Source: Lutibacter sp. A64
GTDB taxonomy: Bacteria; Bacteroidota; Bacteroidia; Flavobacteriales; Flavobacteriaceae
Assembly (NCBI RefSeq): GCF_022429565.1
Contig: NZ_CP092487.1
Coordinates: 584,001 to 648,000, forward strand
DNA length: 64,000 bases
Direction of reading: 5' to 3'
Each line of letters begins with the position of its first letter. Position 1 is the first letter of the stretch. This document shows, one piece after another, positions 10,212 to 18,849 of the stretch. The position numbers were made by a program, and so were the translations under genes. The notes under the pieces were generated by a model that ran no database searches, was not told the origin of the DNA, and saw nothing but the letters and a program-made list of their open reading frames with translations.

Positions 10212-10730
10212 ATGATGGAAGAGCAAGTAATATTAGTAAACGAAAAGGATGAACAAATTGGTTTAATGCCTAAAATGGAGGCTCATGAAAAAGCACTTTT
10301 ACATAGAGCATTTTCTGTATTTGTATTTAATGATAAAAACCAATTAATGTTGCAACAACGGGCAGCAGATAAATACCATTCGCCATTATTATGGGCAAAT
10401 ACTTGTTGTAGCCATCAACGAGATGGAGAACGTAATATTGAAGCCGGAAAAAGACGTTTGCAAGAAGAAATGGGCTTTGTTTGCGAATTAGAAGAAAAAA
10501 CATCATTTATTTATAAAGCTCCGTTTGATAATGGTTTAACAGAACATGAATTAGACCATATTATGGTTGGAACTTATTCAGAAGATCCAGTAATAAATAG
10601 GGAAGAAGTAGCGGCTTTTAAATGGATGACTTTAGAAGAGGTAAAAGAAGATATTTCACAAAAACCTGAAATCTATACAGAATGGTTTAAAATTATTTTT
10701 GAAAAATTTTACGAATTTTTACAATTGTAA
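10212..10730 (+). CDS. idi: Isopentenyl-diphosphate delta-isomerase, type I
   Basis: A cytosolic NUDIX-fold enzyme that interconverts isopentenyl and dimethylallyl diphosphate for isoprenoid synthesis. The catalytic cysteine lies in NTCCSHQRDGE, the Nudix-like helix reads EAGKRRLQEEMGF, and the metal/catalytic glutamate lies in HELDHIMVG. With the ATG at 10212 the protein is 172 residues, normal for type I. The longer GTG start is excluded by the promoter box. A membrane-protein gene starts 2 nt after the stop and queD overlaps that, so the three form an operon. Confidence 0.95.
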   Translation: MMEEQVILVNEKDEQIGLMPKMEAHEKALLHRAFSVFVFNDKNQLMLQQRAADKYHSPLLWANTCCSHQRDGERNIEAGKRRLQEEMGFVCELEEKTSFIYKAPFDNGLTEHELDHIMVGTYSEDPVINREEVAAFKWMTLEEVKEDISQKPEIYTEWFKIIFEKFYEFLQL

Positions 10731-10732
10731 TT

Positions 10733-11029
10733 ATGACAGCCAAAGATTTAAAGGTACTTGAAAACTGGAGAAATAAGCAAAAAATGGGTAAATGGAAATA
10801 TATTGCTGTTTATGGAGGCTTTTTTATGCTTCTAATGCTTATTTTTAGAAATATTGGCGATTATTTTTCAGACAAATTGCCTTTAGATTTTTTTACAATT
10901 AAAAATATATTAAAACAACTAATAAGTGCCGGAATTGCTGGTTTAAGTTATGGTTTAATCTCTTGGTTTATGAACCAAAGAACCTATAAAAAGTTAATAA
11001 TAAAACAAATAAATGAAGGTAACAGTTAA
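10733..11029 (+). CDS. Small two-helix membrane protein, hypothetical
   Basis: A 98-residue protein with a charged N-terminus, one membrane segment at about residues 24-41 and a second at about 63-81, then a basic C-terminal tail. I do not recognise the family. Translational coupling is likely: it begins 2 nt after idi and its last 17 nt overlap the start of queD. No catalytic motif is visible. Position suggests only co-expression with isoprenoid and pterin-related genes. Confidence 0.7.
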   Translation: MTAKDLKVLENWRNKQKMGKWKYIAVYGGFFMLLMLIFRNIGDYFSDKLPLDFFTIKNILKQLISAGIAGLSYGLISWFMNQRTYKKLIIKQINEGNS

Positions 11030-11423
11030 TAGAAAAGCTCATTTTAATGCAGCGCATAGATTGTACAATGCAGATTGGACAGATGCTAGAAATGCTACGG
11101 TTTTTGGAAAATGTGCCAATCCAAATTATCACGGACATAATTATGATTTAATTGTAGCTGTAAAAGGTGAAATACATCCAGAAACAGGGTTTGTTATGGA
11201 TATGAAAGTTCTAAAAAAATTAATTGAAACTGAAATTGAAGAACAATTTGATCATAAAAATTTAAATGAAGAAGTTCCAGAGTTTAAAACATTAAACCCA
11301 ACTGCTGAAAATATTTCTGTTGTAATTTGGAATAAATTACGTGCTAAAATTGATGAAAATCTAGAATTATCCATTACGCTTTACGAAACCCCAAGAAACT
11401 TTGTAACTTATTGTGGCGAGTAG
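11013..11423 (+). CDS. queD: 6-carboxytetrahydropterin synthase / 6-pyruvoyl-tetrahydropterin synthase family
   Basis: A 136-residue T-fold enzyme. Zinc ligands are the His of FNAAHRL and both His of YHGHNY; the catalytic Cys sits in FGKCANPNYHGHNY. The DHKNLN segment and the C-terminal ETPRNF-type substrate-binding Glu are also present. Bacterial members usually make 6-carboxy-tetrahydropterin for queuosine, but this branch is sometimes annotated as PTPS, so the product is less certain than the fold. The start overlaps the upstream membrane-protein gene by 17 nt. Confidence 0.88.
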   Translation: MKVTVNRKAHFNAAHRLYNADWTDARNATVFGKCANPNYHGHNYDLIVAVKGEIHPETGFVMDMKVLKKLIETEIEEQFDHKNLNEEVPEFKTLNPTAENISVVIWNKLRAKIDENLELSITLYETPRNFVTYCGE

Positions 11424-11498
11424 CTTAATTTAATTGGCACTTTTAGAACATATTGTATATAAGAGCTGTTTATTTAGTTAAATAATATTGTATACACT

Positions 11499-11870
11499 AT
11501 GAAAAAAATAATCTGCTTAATTTTAATTCTAACATTAAATTCTTGTCATTTTATTGGGAAAAGAAATGGAATTAAATTTAAAATAACAAACAAATTTAAA
11601 GCTCCCATTAATAATGTGAAATTTACAACTTCAGAATATATTACTGCATTTGAATTTGATAAAATAGGAGTTGGTAAAACTGTTTCCGGTTTTCTTTCAA
11701 TTAAAAATAATAAAACCGATGGGAGTTATGTATTGGAGTATACACGTGTAAAAGGTGAAAAAGCAACCAAAAATTATGGATAGTACACAAATGGAGGAGC
11801 TTTAGAAAGATGGGTTGCATTTAAAATTGATAATGATACTATAACCTATAATTTCAGTAAAATTAACTAA
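11499..11870 (+). pseudogene. Small lipoprotein gene interrupted by an in-frame TAG
   Basis: The frame opens with a lipoprotein signal (ILTLNSC, then HFIGKRNG) and encodes 94 residues before a TAG at 11781-11783. Reading on in the same frame gives 28 more sense codons (YTNGGALERWVAFKI..., then DNDTITYNF...) before a TAA at 11868-11870. The continuation is compositionally protein-like and completes what looks like a small beta-rich domain of about 120 residues. It is either a nonsense mutation, a base-call error or an unusual readthrough. Family not recognised. Confidence 0.6.
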
Positions 11871-11960
11871 GAATTATGCTTTTTATGTAAAATTAATTTA
11901 CAAACTAATAGCTATTGCATTTATGTAAAGCTGAAAATAAAGGGCTTAAAAAATAAATTT

Positions 11961-12428
11961 ATGAATAATAAAGAATTAATAGAAAAATTTTACACTTCGT
12001 TTTCTAATGGTAATGCTAGTGGAATGACAGAATGCTATCATAAAGGTATTCAATTTCAAGATCCCGTGTTTGGAAAATTGAAAGGTGATGAAGCTTTTAA
12101 AATGTGGGAAATGTTGTTGTCTAAAAAATCTGCAACTACAAAAATTAGCTTTTCAGGCATTAAAACAAGCGAAAATAAAGGAAGTGTTAACTGGGTGGCG
12201 AATTATGTCTATGGAAAAAACAAGCGCAAAGTAACAAACAAAGTTAGTGCTAATTTTAAATTTAAAGATGGTAAAATTATAGAACATATAGATACTTTTA
12301 ATGTTTGGAAATGGTCTAAACAAGCTCTTGGTACTGTTGGTTTTTTACTCGGGTGGACTCCTTTTATGAAACATAAAATTCAGAAAATCACTAAAAAACA
12401 GTTAGAAAACTTTATGAGTGAAAATTAA
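11961..12428 (+). CDS. SnoaL-like / NTF2-fold protein
   Basis: A 155-residue protein opening with NNKELIEKFYTSFSNGNASGMTECYHKGIQFQDPVFGKLKG in short, a pattern typical of SnoaL-like polyketide-cyclase/ketosteroid-isomerase folds (NTF2 superfamily): a helix pair, then a cone-shaped sheet. The segments FKFKDGKIIEHIDTFNVWKW and the basic C-terminal tail are usual in Bacteroidota members. No signal peptide is seen. These proteins bind small hydrophobic ligands; no substrate can be assigned. The next gene begins 3 nt after its stop. Confidence 0.8.
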   Translation: MNNKELIEKFYTSFSNGNASGMTECYHKGIQFQDPVFGKLKGDEAFKMWEMLLSKKSATTKISFSGIKTSENKGSVNWVANYVYGKNKRKVTNKVSANFKFKDGKIIEHIDTFNVWKWSKQALGTVGFLLGWTPFMKHKIQKITKKQLENFMSEN

Positions 12429-12431
12429 TTA

Positions 12432-12818
12432 ATGAAGAAGCGACTAAAACCTAAAAAGGAAAAATTATATTTAATACTTTCAGTTCTAATTATTTCAATC
12501 GGATTTATTTTAACAATGTTTTATAGACCCTATGTTTATAAAAATAAAATCAATGATTTTGGACTTGCAGACACTATAGGAAGTTTAGTTTCTGTAATTG
12601 GATTTTGTTTTTTTATTTGGAGTTATAAAGCATATTCTAATAAAGAAAAAAATAGACAAATAATTTTAGCAACAATAATTTATGCATTTGTTTGGGAGTT
12701 TTTAGGGTATTTAAATATTTATGGTACTTTTGATATTAAAGATGTTATTGCTGCGATAATAAGTGGATTACTAACTTTTTTTTTAAAGGAGTTTATTGAT
12801 CGTAAAAATAATATTTAA
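12432..12818 (+). CDS. Polytopic membrane protein, hypothetical
   Basis: A 128-residue protein with a basic N-terminus and about four hydrophobic segments (residues 12-30, 45-65, 78-95, 103-120), ending in a basic tail. It starts 3 nt after the SnoaL-like gene, implying co-expression. I do not recognise the family and see no catalytic residues. Confidence 0.65.
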   Translation: MKKRLKPKKEKLYLILSVLIISIGFILTMFYRPYVYKNKINDFGLADTIGSLVSVIGFCFFIWSYKAYSNKEKNRQIILATIIYAFVWEFLGYLNIYGTFDIKDVIAAIISGLLTFFLKEFIDRKNNI

Positions 12819-12938
12819 AGTTTTTAAATCAGTCAAATCAAAAATTTAAAGAATAGTATCTTTAAAATAAATTATTTCAATAATTTAGTGCTTCGTTATT
12901 AACGTAAACATAAATCAATAATTCAATTATTTATACGT

Positions 12939-13550
12939 ATGAAAATAATTTGTATAGGAAGAAATTACGCCAAGCATATTGAAGAACTTCAAAGTGAAAA
13001 ACCAGAAGATCCAGTAATATTTTTAAAACCAGATTCAGCTATTTTAGCAAAAAATCAACCTTTTTTTATACCACCTTTTTCAAATGATTTGCATTATGAA
13101 GTAGAGGTTTTAGTGAAAATAAATAAAGTTGGTAAATATATTGAAGAAAAATTTGCCCATAAATATTACGATGAAATAGGTTTGGGAATTGATTTTACGG
13201 CAAGAGATTTACAAAATAAATTAAAAGATAAAGGTTTGCCTTGGGAAAAATGTAAAGGTTTTGATGGAAGTGCTGTTATTGGTGCTTTTTTCCCAAAGGA
13301 AAATTTAGGAGATTTATCTAACTTAGAATTTACATTATCTAAAAACAATAAAATAGTACAAGAAGGAAATACCAATGCTATGCTTTGGAAAATAGATGAG
13401 TTAATTGCTTATGTTTCACAATTTTTCACCTTAAAGAAAGGAGATGTTATCTTTACCGGAACACCTGCTGGTGTTGGAAAAGTTGTAGAGAATGATGTTT
13501 TAGTTGGAACTATTGCAAATAAAGAAGCACTCTCAGTAAAAATAAAATAG
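12939..13550 (+). CDS. Fumarylacetoacetate hydrolase (FAH) family protein
   Basis: A 203-residue single-domain FAH-fold enzyme. It starts IGRNYAKHIEEL and carries FLKPDSA, the metal-binding HYEVEVLVKI (H-x-E-x-E), GIDFTARDLQ, CKGFDGSAVIG and the C-terminal FTGTPAGVG loop. Members are Mg-dependent hydrolases, decarboxylases or acylpyruvases. The compact size resembles acylpyruvase/oxaloacetate-decarboxylase types, but the substrate cannot be set from sequence. Apparently monocistronic. Confidence 0.9.
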   Translation: MKIICIGRNYAKHIEELQSEKPEDPVIFLKPDSAILAKNQPFFIPPFSNDLHYEVEVLVKINKVGKYIEEKFAHKYYDEIGLGIDFTARDLQNKLKDKGLPWEKCKGFDGSAVIGAFFPKENLGDLSNLEFTLSKNNKIVQEGNTNAMLWKIDELIAYVSQFFTLKKGDVIFTGTPAGVGKVVENDVLVGTIANKEALSVKIK

Positions 13551-13596
13551 TTTATTAGGTTAAAAATATAGAATAGCTAAATAAGGTATACAGTTA

Positions 13597-14010
13597 TTAA
13601 AAGGTGAATAAAATTGGTCCTTTATATTCTTCAGCTTCTTTTCTGTGTTCTTTCATAATATCATAACCATAATGTGTTCTAACTAAATCTTTAAAGTTAT
13701 ACTGTAGTCTAGGAAAGTTTCTTAATAACTTATTAAAGCTGCTATTTTTAGAGTTGCTCATAAAATAGTATAAGATTTCAGTATAAGCTCTAGTTAGTGT
13801 ATAATTAAACTTATCACTTTTTAACGCATTAATATAATAGTTTTCTTTTAATCTACAGTTCTTAATAATAGCAGTCTCAAGACCATATTTTTTAATTAAA
13901 ATATAAGACATTCTTAAAAGAACTTCGTGTGTAAAGTAAGAAGGACTCAAAGTACAATTTTCAATTTGTTCTATAAGTTCGTTGTCATTTAATTCATCTG
14001 GTGCAATCAT
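13597..14010 (-). CDS. Conserved hypothetical protein, helical
   Basis: A 137-residue, mostly helical soluble protein with no signal peptide or membrane segment. It has clustered Tyr and Asn residues and an acidic N-terminus (IAPDELNDNELIEQIENC). I do not recognise a domain. It is divergent from cinA, with about 108 nt between start codons. Confidence 0.65.
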   Translation of the reverse strand: MIAPDELNDNELIEQIENCTLSPSYFTHEVLLRMSYILIKKYGLETAIIKNCRLKENYYINALKSDKFNYTLTRAYTEILYYFMSNSKNSSFNKLLRNFPRLQYNFKDLVRTHYGYDIMKEHRKEAEEYKGPILFTF

Positions 14011-14118
14011 AGCTTTCTATATAGGTATTAATTAATACGTTCTTTTTATATTAAAGATGTGTTTTTTTTAAAAAGGTTGCGTCAGAATTAGTACTTTTAT
14101 CAAAATATTTTAATAAAA

Positions 14119-15363
14119 ATGCAAGCAGAAATAATTACTATTGGAGATGAAATTTTAATCGGTCAAATTTTAGATTCAAATTCAAAGTGGATTGCAGAAG
14201 AATTAAATAAAATTGGTATATCAGTTTATCAAATAACTTCAATTCAAGATACAAAAGAACATATTTCAAAAGCTTTAAATGAAGCAGAGAAAAATTCGGA
14301 CATTGTTATATTAACAGGAGGTTTAGGACCTACTAAAGATGATGTTACTAAATTAACCTTGGCAACTTATTTTAATGATAAATTAGTGTTAAAAGAAGAA
14401 ATAGTAGCGCAAATTAAAGAAATGTTCGCTAAAATAGATTATCCTTTTACAGCTGTAAATAGAGACCAAGCATTAGTTCCTTCAAAATGTATTCCTTTAA
14501 AAAATAATTGGGGAACAGCGCCGGGAATGTGGTTTCATAAAAACAATACAGTAATCATCTCATTGCCAGGTGTACCCAATGAAATGAAAGGCTTAATGCA
14601 AGATGAAGTATTGCCAAAATTAAGACATACTTTTAAATTACCTTATATTTTACATAAAACCATATTAACTTATGGAATGGGAGAGAGTATGGTTGCAGAG
14701 CGTATTGAAGACTGGGAAGATAATTTACCAGAATTTATTAAATTAGCATATTTGCCAGCTTATGGAAAGTTAAGGTTGCGATTAACAGCTAAAGGAGCTG
14801 AAAAAACATTATTGGAAACCAGCATGCGTTTAGAACTTGAAAAACTTTTTAAATTAATCCCCGATTTAATTGTAGGAGTTGAAGATTCTCAAACTATAGA
14901 AGTTGCAGTAGGTAAATTATTAAAAGCTAAAAAACAAACCTTAGCGGTTGCCGAAAGTTGTACAGGAGGAGAAATTTCTAAAATGTTAACGGCAATTCCG
15001 GGTGCATCGAGCTATTTTTTAGCTGCTGTTGTAGCATATCAAGCGAAAGTTAAAATATCAGAATTAAATGTAGATAAAAATTTAATTGAGCGTTTTTCGG
15101 TTGTTAGCGCAGAAGTAGCAGAAGCTATGGCAATTGGTGTTCAACAAAAATTTAAATCGGATTATGCAATAGCAACTACCGGAAATGCTGGGCCTACAGC
15201 CGATTTAACAGATAAAACAGTAGGAACGGTTTTTATTGCAATAGCCACACCAACAGGTGTTTTTTCAAAAGAATATTTTTTCGGACAGCCGAGAGAAAAG
15301 GTGATAGGAAAGGCTTCAAACAAGGCTTTAGAACTGCTGAGAAAAGAAATTTTAAAAAACTAG
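14119..15363 (+). CDS. cinA: CinA: competence/damage-inducible protein, NMN deamidase
   Basis: A 414-residue two-domain protein. The N-terminal MoCF/COG1058 domain (about 1-170) shows EIITIGDEILIGQI, TGGLGPTKDD and LPGVPNEM. The C-terminal PncC-type domain (about 255-412) shows AVAESCTGGEISKML, VAYQAKVK and TTGNAGPT. Together these give ADP-ribose pyrophosphatase-like and nicotinamide-mononucleotide deamidase activities in NAD salvage. Length is normal. The family GxAGPT loop reads GNAGPT here; family members usually have a Gly for the Asn, a small deviation. Confidence 0.93.
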   Translation: MQAEIITIGDEILIGQILDSNSKWIAEELNKIGISVYQITSIQDTKEHISKALNEAEKNSDIVILTGGLGPTKDDVTKLTLATYFNDKLVLKEEIVAQIKEMFAKIDYPFTAVNRDQALVPSKCIPLKNNWGTAPGMWFHKNNTVIISLPGVPNEMKGLMQDEVLPKLRHTFKLPYILHKTILTYGMGESMVAERIEDWEDNLPEFIKLAYLPAYGKLRLRLTAKGAEKTLLETSMRLELEKLFKLIPDLIVGVEDSQTIEVAVGKLLKAKKQTLAVAESCTGGEISKMLTAIPGASSYFLAAVVAYQAKVKISELNVDKNLIERFSVVSAEVAEAMAIGVQQKFKSDYAIATTGNAGPTADLTDKTVGTVFIAIATPTGVFSKEYFFGQPREKVIGKASNKALELLRKEILKN

Positions 15364-15372
15364 TTAAATAAG

Positions 15373-15404
15373 TTTGTGTATTTAGATATAAAGAATTAAT
15401 TTTG
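15373..15404 (+). promoter_or_regulatory. Promoter for the rpmB-rpmG-DUF4295 operon
   Basis: TTG within TTTGTG (15373-15378) is followed 20 nt later by TAATTTTG (15397-15404), fitting the Bacteroidota -33/-7 pattern. The rpmB ATG lies 39 nt after the box. Confidence 0.7.
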
Positions 15405-15442
15405 CATCTCGTTTTGAGAATACATAAAAAAGGTACAGAAAT

Positions 15443-15682
15443 ATGTCAAGAGTTTGTGAACTTACTGGAAAAAAAGCAATGGTTGGAAACAATGTTTCTC
15501 ACGCATTGAATAGAACAAAAAGAAAATTTGACGCTAATTTAATTAAAAAGCGTTTTTATATTCCTGAAGAGGATAAATGGGTTACTTTAAAAGTATCTAC
15601 ATCTGCTTTAAAGAATATTAATAAAAAAGGAATCTCTGCGGTTATTAAAGAAGCAAGAGAAAATGGTTTTTTAAAAAAATAA
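15443..15682 (+). CDS. rpmB: 50S ribosomal protein L28
   Basis: 79 residues beginning SRVCELTGKKAMVGNNVSHA, the diagnostic bL28 N-terminus, followed by NRTKRKFDANL and a C-terminal KEARENGFL. It is a structural protein of the large subunit near the E site. rpmG follows after 6 nt. Confidence 0.98.
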   Translation: MSRVCELTGKKAMVGNNVSHALNRTKRKFDANLIKKRFYIPEEDKWVTLKVSTSALKNINKKGISAVIKEARENGFLKK

Positions 15683-15688
15683 TAAGCA

Positions 15689-15874
15689 ATGGCAAAGACT
15701 AAAGGAAACAGAATTCAGGTGATTTTAGAATGTACTGAGCACAAAGCTTCAGGACAAGCAGGTACTTCTAGATATATTACAACTAAGAATAAAAAGAATA
15801 CTCCTGATAGAATGGAACTTAAAAAATTCAATCCTATCTTGAAGAAAATGACTGTTCATAAAGAAATTAAATAA
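15689..15874 (+). CDS. rpmG: 50S ribosomal protein L33
   Basis: 61 residues starting [18 protein letters not shown] and containing [20 protein letters not shown] in shortened form, typical of bL33. Only one Cys remains, so this is the zinc-free (C-minus) type. It lies between rpmB and the DUF4295 gene. Confidence 0.97.
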   Translation: MAKTKGNRIQVILECTEHKASGQAGTSRYITTKNKKNTPDRMELKKFNPILKKMTVHKEIK

Positions 15875-15919
15875 TTAGAGGTTTTTTAATAAAAACTTCA
15901 AATAAAACTTAATAAGACC

Positions 15920-16072
15920 ATGGCAAAGAAATCAGTAGCATCATTACAAACAGGATCAAAAAGATTAAGCAAAGCTATAAAAATGGTAAAATCACCTAAA
16001 ACAGGTGCTTACACTTTTGTAGAAGCTATTATGGATCCAGCAAATGTAAAAGACTTTTTGAGCAAAAAATAA
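15920..16072 (+). CDS. DUF4295 protein, Bacteroidota-specific ribosome-associated protein
   Basis: A 50-residue basic protein reading AKKSVASLQTGSKRLSKAIK then MVKSPKTGAYTFVEAIM and ending FLSKK. This is the DUF4295 family, found beside rpmG across Bacteroidota. From memory, a protein of this family was seen in the Flavobacterium johnsoniae ribosome structure and named bL38; I cannot check that here. The position, 45 nt after rpmG and before a terminator, supports a ribosomal role. Confidence 0.9.
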   Translation: MAKKSVASLQTGSKRLSKAIKMVKSPKTGAYTFVEAIMDPANVKDFLSKK

Positions 16073-16095
16073 ATTTTTTGTTTTTAAAATATTAT

Positions 16096-16137
16096 AAAGC
16101 TACTTTCAAATTATTGAGGGTAGCTTTTCTTTTTTTA
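16096..16137 (+). terminator. Terminator of the ribosomal-protein operon
   Basis: AAAGCTAC (16096-16103) pairs with GTAGCTTT (16120-16127), followed by CTTTTTTTAT. It separates the L28/L33 operon from ftsY. Confidence 0.75.
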
Positions 16138-16148
16138 TATTTATAACC

Positions 16149-16156
16149 TAAATTTG
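16149..16156 (+). promoter_or_regulatory. -7 box immediately before ftsY
   Basis: TAAATTTG is an exact TAnnTTTG match ending 7 nt before the ftsY ATG (16164). Transcription should start at or next to the start codon, so the mRNA is leaderless or nearly so. Confidence 0.6.
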
Positions 16157-16163
16157 TAGAAAA

Positions 16164-17117
16164 ATGAGTTTATTTAAAAGAATATTTTCAAAAGAGAAAA
16201 AAGAAACTCTAGACAAAGGTTTAGAGAAAACAAAAACATCTTTTTTTTCGAAGCTATCAAAAGCAGTTGCAGGTAAAACTAAAGTTGACGATGATGTATT
16301 AGATAATCTAGAAGAAGTTTTGGTATCTTCAGATGTTGGAGTGGAAACAACGCTTAAAATAATTGATAGAATTGAAGCCAGAGTGGCCCGAGATAAATAT
16401 TTGGGTACTGATGAGTTAAATAAAATTCTTCGTGAAGAAATTGCAGGTTTACTTTCTGAAACTAATGTTGGTAACGAAATCGATTTTACTATTCCATCAA
16501 CTAAAAAACCTTATGTAATTATGGTTGTAGGTGTTAATGGCGTTGGAAAAACTACTACAATAGGTAAACTAGCTTCGCAATTTAAAAAAGCTGGAAAAAG
16601 CGTTGTTTTAGGTGCTGCAGATACCTTTAGAGCTGCTGCAATAGATCAATTACAAGTTTGGGCAGATAGAGTTGATATTCCAATTGTTCGTCAAGAAATG
16701 GGAAGTGATCCAGCTTCTGTGGCTTTCGATACTTTAAAATCTGCCGTTTCTCAAAATGCAGATGTGGTTATTATAGATACTGCCGGAAGATTGCACAATA
16801 AAGTAAATTTAATGAACGAGTTGACTAAAATTAAACGTGTAATGCAAAAGGTGGTAACAGATGCGCCGCATGATGTATTGTTGGTTTTAGACGGATCAAC
16901 TGGTCAAAATGCTTTTGAACAAGCAAAGCAGTTTACATTGGCAACTGAAGTAACATCGTTAGCCGTTACAAAACTTGACGGTACTGCAAAAGGTGGTGTC
17001 GTTATCGGAATTTCAGATCAGTTTAAAATTCCAGTTAAATATATTGGAGTTGGAGAGGGAATTGATGATTTACAGGTGTTTAATAAAATTGAATTTGTAG
17101 ACTCCTTCTTTAAATAA
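16164..17117 (+). CDS. ftsY: Signal recognition particle receptor FtsY
   Basis: A 317-residue SRP GTPase with a short basic N-terminus in place of the long acidic A-domain of enterobacteria, as usual in Bacteroidota. The NG domain shows GVNGVGKTTTIGKLA (G1), DTFRAAAIDQL (G2), DTAGRLHN (G3), TKLDGTAKGG (G4) and GVGEGIDDLQVF at the C-terminus. It docks ribosome-SRP complexes on the inner membrane. It has its own promoter box and a terminator at 17142-17168. Confidence 0.97.
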   Translation: MSLFKRIFSKEKKETLDKGLEKTKTSFFSKLSKAVAGKTKVDDDVLDNLEEVLVSSDVGVETTLKIIDRIEARVARDKYLGTDELNKILREEIAGLLSETNVGNEIDFTIPSTKKPYVIMVVGVNGVGKTTTIGKLASQFKKAGKSVVLGAADTFRAAAIDQLQVWADRVDIPIVRQEMGSDPASVAFDTLKSAVSQNADVVIIDTAGRLHNKVNLMNELTKIKRVMQKVVTDAPHDVLLVLDGSTGQNAFEQAKQFTLATEVTSLAVTKLDGTAKGGVVIGISDQFKIPVKYIGVGEGIDDLQVFNKIEFVDSFFK

Positions 17118-17141
17118 AAGAACATAAATAAAATATTTAAA

Positions 17142-17168
17142 GCCTCTTTTTTAAGAGGTTTTTTTATT
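17142..17168 (+). terminator. ftsY terminator
   Basis: GCCTCTT pairs with AAGAGGT around a T-rich loop, followed by TTTTTTTATTTTT, 25 nt after the ftsY stop. Confidence 0.8.
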
Positions 17169-17195
17169 TTTATACTTTCTGTAAAATCAAATCAA

Positions 17196-18845
17196 ATGAA
17201 AAATATATTTTTTGTAGTTCTATTATTTATTTTACTTAATGCGTGCAAACAAAAAGAAGAACCTGTTATTTTTACAAAATACGATGAATCAACAGAGTTA
17301 TTAGAACAGCAAAATCACGAAATTAATAGAATGCAATTTAAATTAATTCAATCTAAATATTTAGATATGAATGAAGTTTTTAAACCATTTGAAGAAGATT
17401 TAGCTAACTTTTCAGAAGATGATTATTTAAATTTAGTACCATTTATTTTAGAGAAAGATATTCCTACAATACAAGAATATGTAAACAATAGAATTTTATC
17501 TTATGAAAGAATTGTATTGTTTTACTTATATAGAATTAGGAAATATGAAAGCAATTCTAATTTAGCTCTACATAGTATTATAGCTCTAAACCCTACTATT
17601 ATTGAAGAAGCACGTGAAAAGGATAGAAAACGACCTGCTAATTTAAAAAATGCTGTATACGGTTTACCTATACTTTTAAAAGATAATATTAATACTGTTG
17701 GAATGCCAACTACCGCTGGAGCTTTTGCTCTTTCAGAAAATTTAAATACAGAAAATGCTTTTATTGTTAAACAACTAAAAGATAAAGGAGCTTTAATTTT
17801 AGGGAAAGCAAATTTAAGTGAGTGGGCTTACTTTTTTTGTAGCGATTGCCCTGTCGGTTATAGTGCTATTGGCGGACAAACATTAAATCCGTATGGAAGA
17901 AAAATATTTGAAACCGGTGGTTCTAGTTCTGGAAGTGGTGTAAGTGTTGCCGCTAATTATGCGGTAGCAGCAGTAGGTACAGAAACTTCAGGATCAATTT
18001 TATCTCCTTCAAGTAAAAACGCTGTTGTAGGTTTAAAACCAACAGTAGGTTTGTTAAGTAGAACAGGAATTGTACCAATTTCAAGTACTTTAGATACACC
18101 AGGTCCAATGACAAAAAGTGTTATTGATACTGCAATTTTACTTTCGGCAATGTTGGGTGAAGATGCTAACGATATTATAACAAAGGGAAATAATAAACAA
18201 TTAAAGTATGTAGATTCTTTAAATTATTCAACTTTAAGAGGAAAAAGAGTAGGGGTGTTTAAAGAATTATTAACAGATTCAATTTATAAAAAATCAATAC
18301 AAGTTATAAGAAGAGCAGGAGCGGAAATTATTGAATTTGAACAACCTAAAATTTCATTAAATGGGTTTTTAACTTTGTTGCGTATTGATATGAAAAAAGA
18401 TTTACCAGCGTATTTAAGAAATGATGCAGATAAAAATATAAAAATTTCAAATATTGAATCTATAGTCGAATTTAATTTACAAGATGTTGTAAAACGAGCG
18501 CCTTACGGACAACAATTATTTGAGGCTATTTTACAAGATACTACTTCAATTGAAGCATTTGAATTGATAAAACAAAATTTACATACAAAAGGACTTGAAT
18601 TTTTTAATACTCCAATGGATACACATAATTTAGATGCTATTTTATCAATAAATAATTATCATGCAGGTTTTGCAGCTGTAGCTAAATATCCGTGTTTAGC
18701 TGTACCAATGGGGTATGAAGGCACAGGAGAGCCTATTAGTTTAACATTTATAGCAAAACCTTTTCAAGAAGAGAAATTATTAAAATTAGGATATGCTTTT
18801 GAAAAATTAACGAAAGTAAGAACGCTTCCAAATAATTATAAATAG
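17196..18845 (+). CDS. Amidase-signature family lipoprotein
   Basis: 549 residues with a lipoprotein signal (LFILLNAC, then KQKEE). The amidase signature is complete: catalytic Lys162 in GLPILLKDNI, the Gly/Ser-rich GGSSSGSG with the cis-Ser near 243-245, and the Ser nucleophile near 267 in GTETSGSI. The triad Ser-cisSer-Lys hydrolyses amide bonds. The lipid anchor places it in the cell envelope, so it is not GatA. An extra helical region of about 120 residues precedes the amidase core. It is convergent with the serine-hydrolase gene, only 4 nt between stops. Confidence 0.9.
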   Translation: MKNIFFVVLLFILLNACKQKEEPVIFTKYDESTELLEQQNHEINRMQFKLIQSKYLDMNEVFKPFEEDLANFSEDDYLNLVPFILEKDIPTIQEYVNNRILSYERIVLFYLYRIRKYESNSNLALHSIIALNPTIIEEAREKDRKRPANLKNAVYGLPILLKDNINTVGMPTTAGAFALSENLNTENAFIVKQLKDKGALILGKANLSEWAYFFCSDCPVGYSAIGGQTLNPYGRKIFETGGSSSGSGVSVAANYAVAAVGTETSGSILSPSSKNAVVGLKPTVGLLSRTGIVPISSTLDTPGPMTKSVIDTAILLSAMLGEDANDIITKGNNKQLKYVDSLNYSTLRGKRVGVFKELLTDSIYKKSIQVIRRAGAEIIEFEQPKISLNGFLTLLRIDMKKDLPAYLRNDADKNIKISNIESIVEFNLQDVVKRAPYGQQLFEAILQDTTSIEAFELIKQNLHTKGLEFFNTPMDTHNLDAILSINNYHAGFAAVAKYPCLAVPMGYEGTGEPISLTFIAKPFQEEKLLKLGYAFEKLTKVRTLPNNYK

Positions 18846-18849
18846 TATT

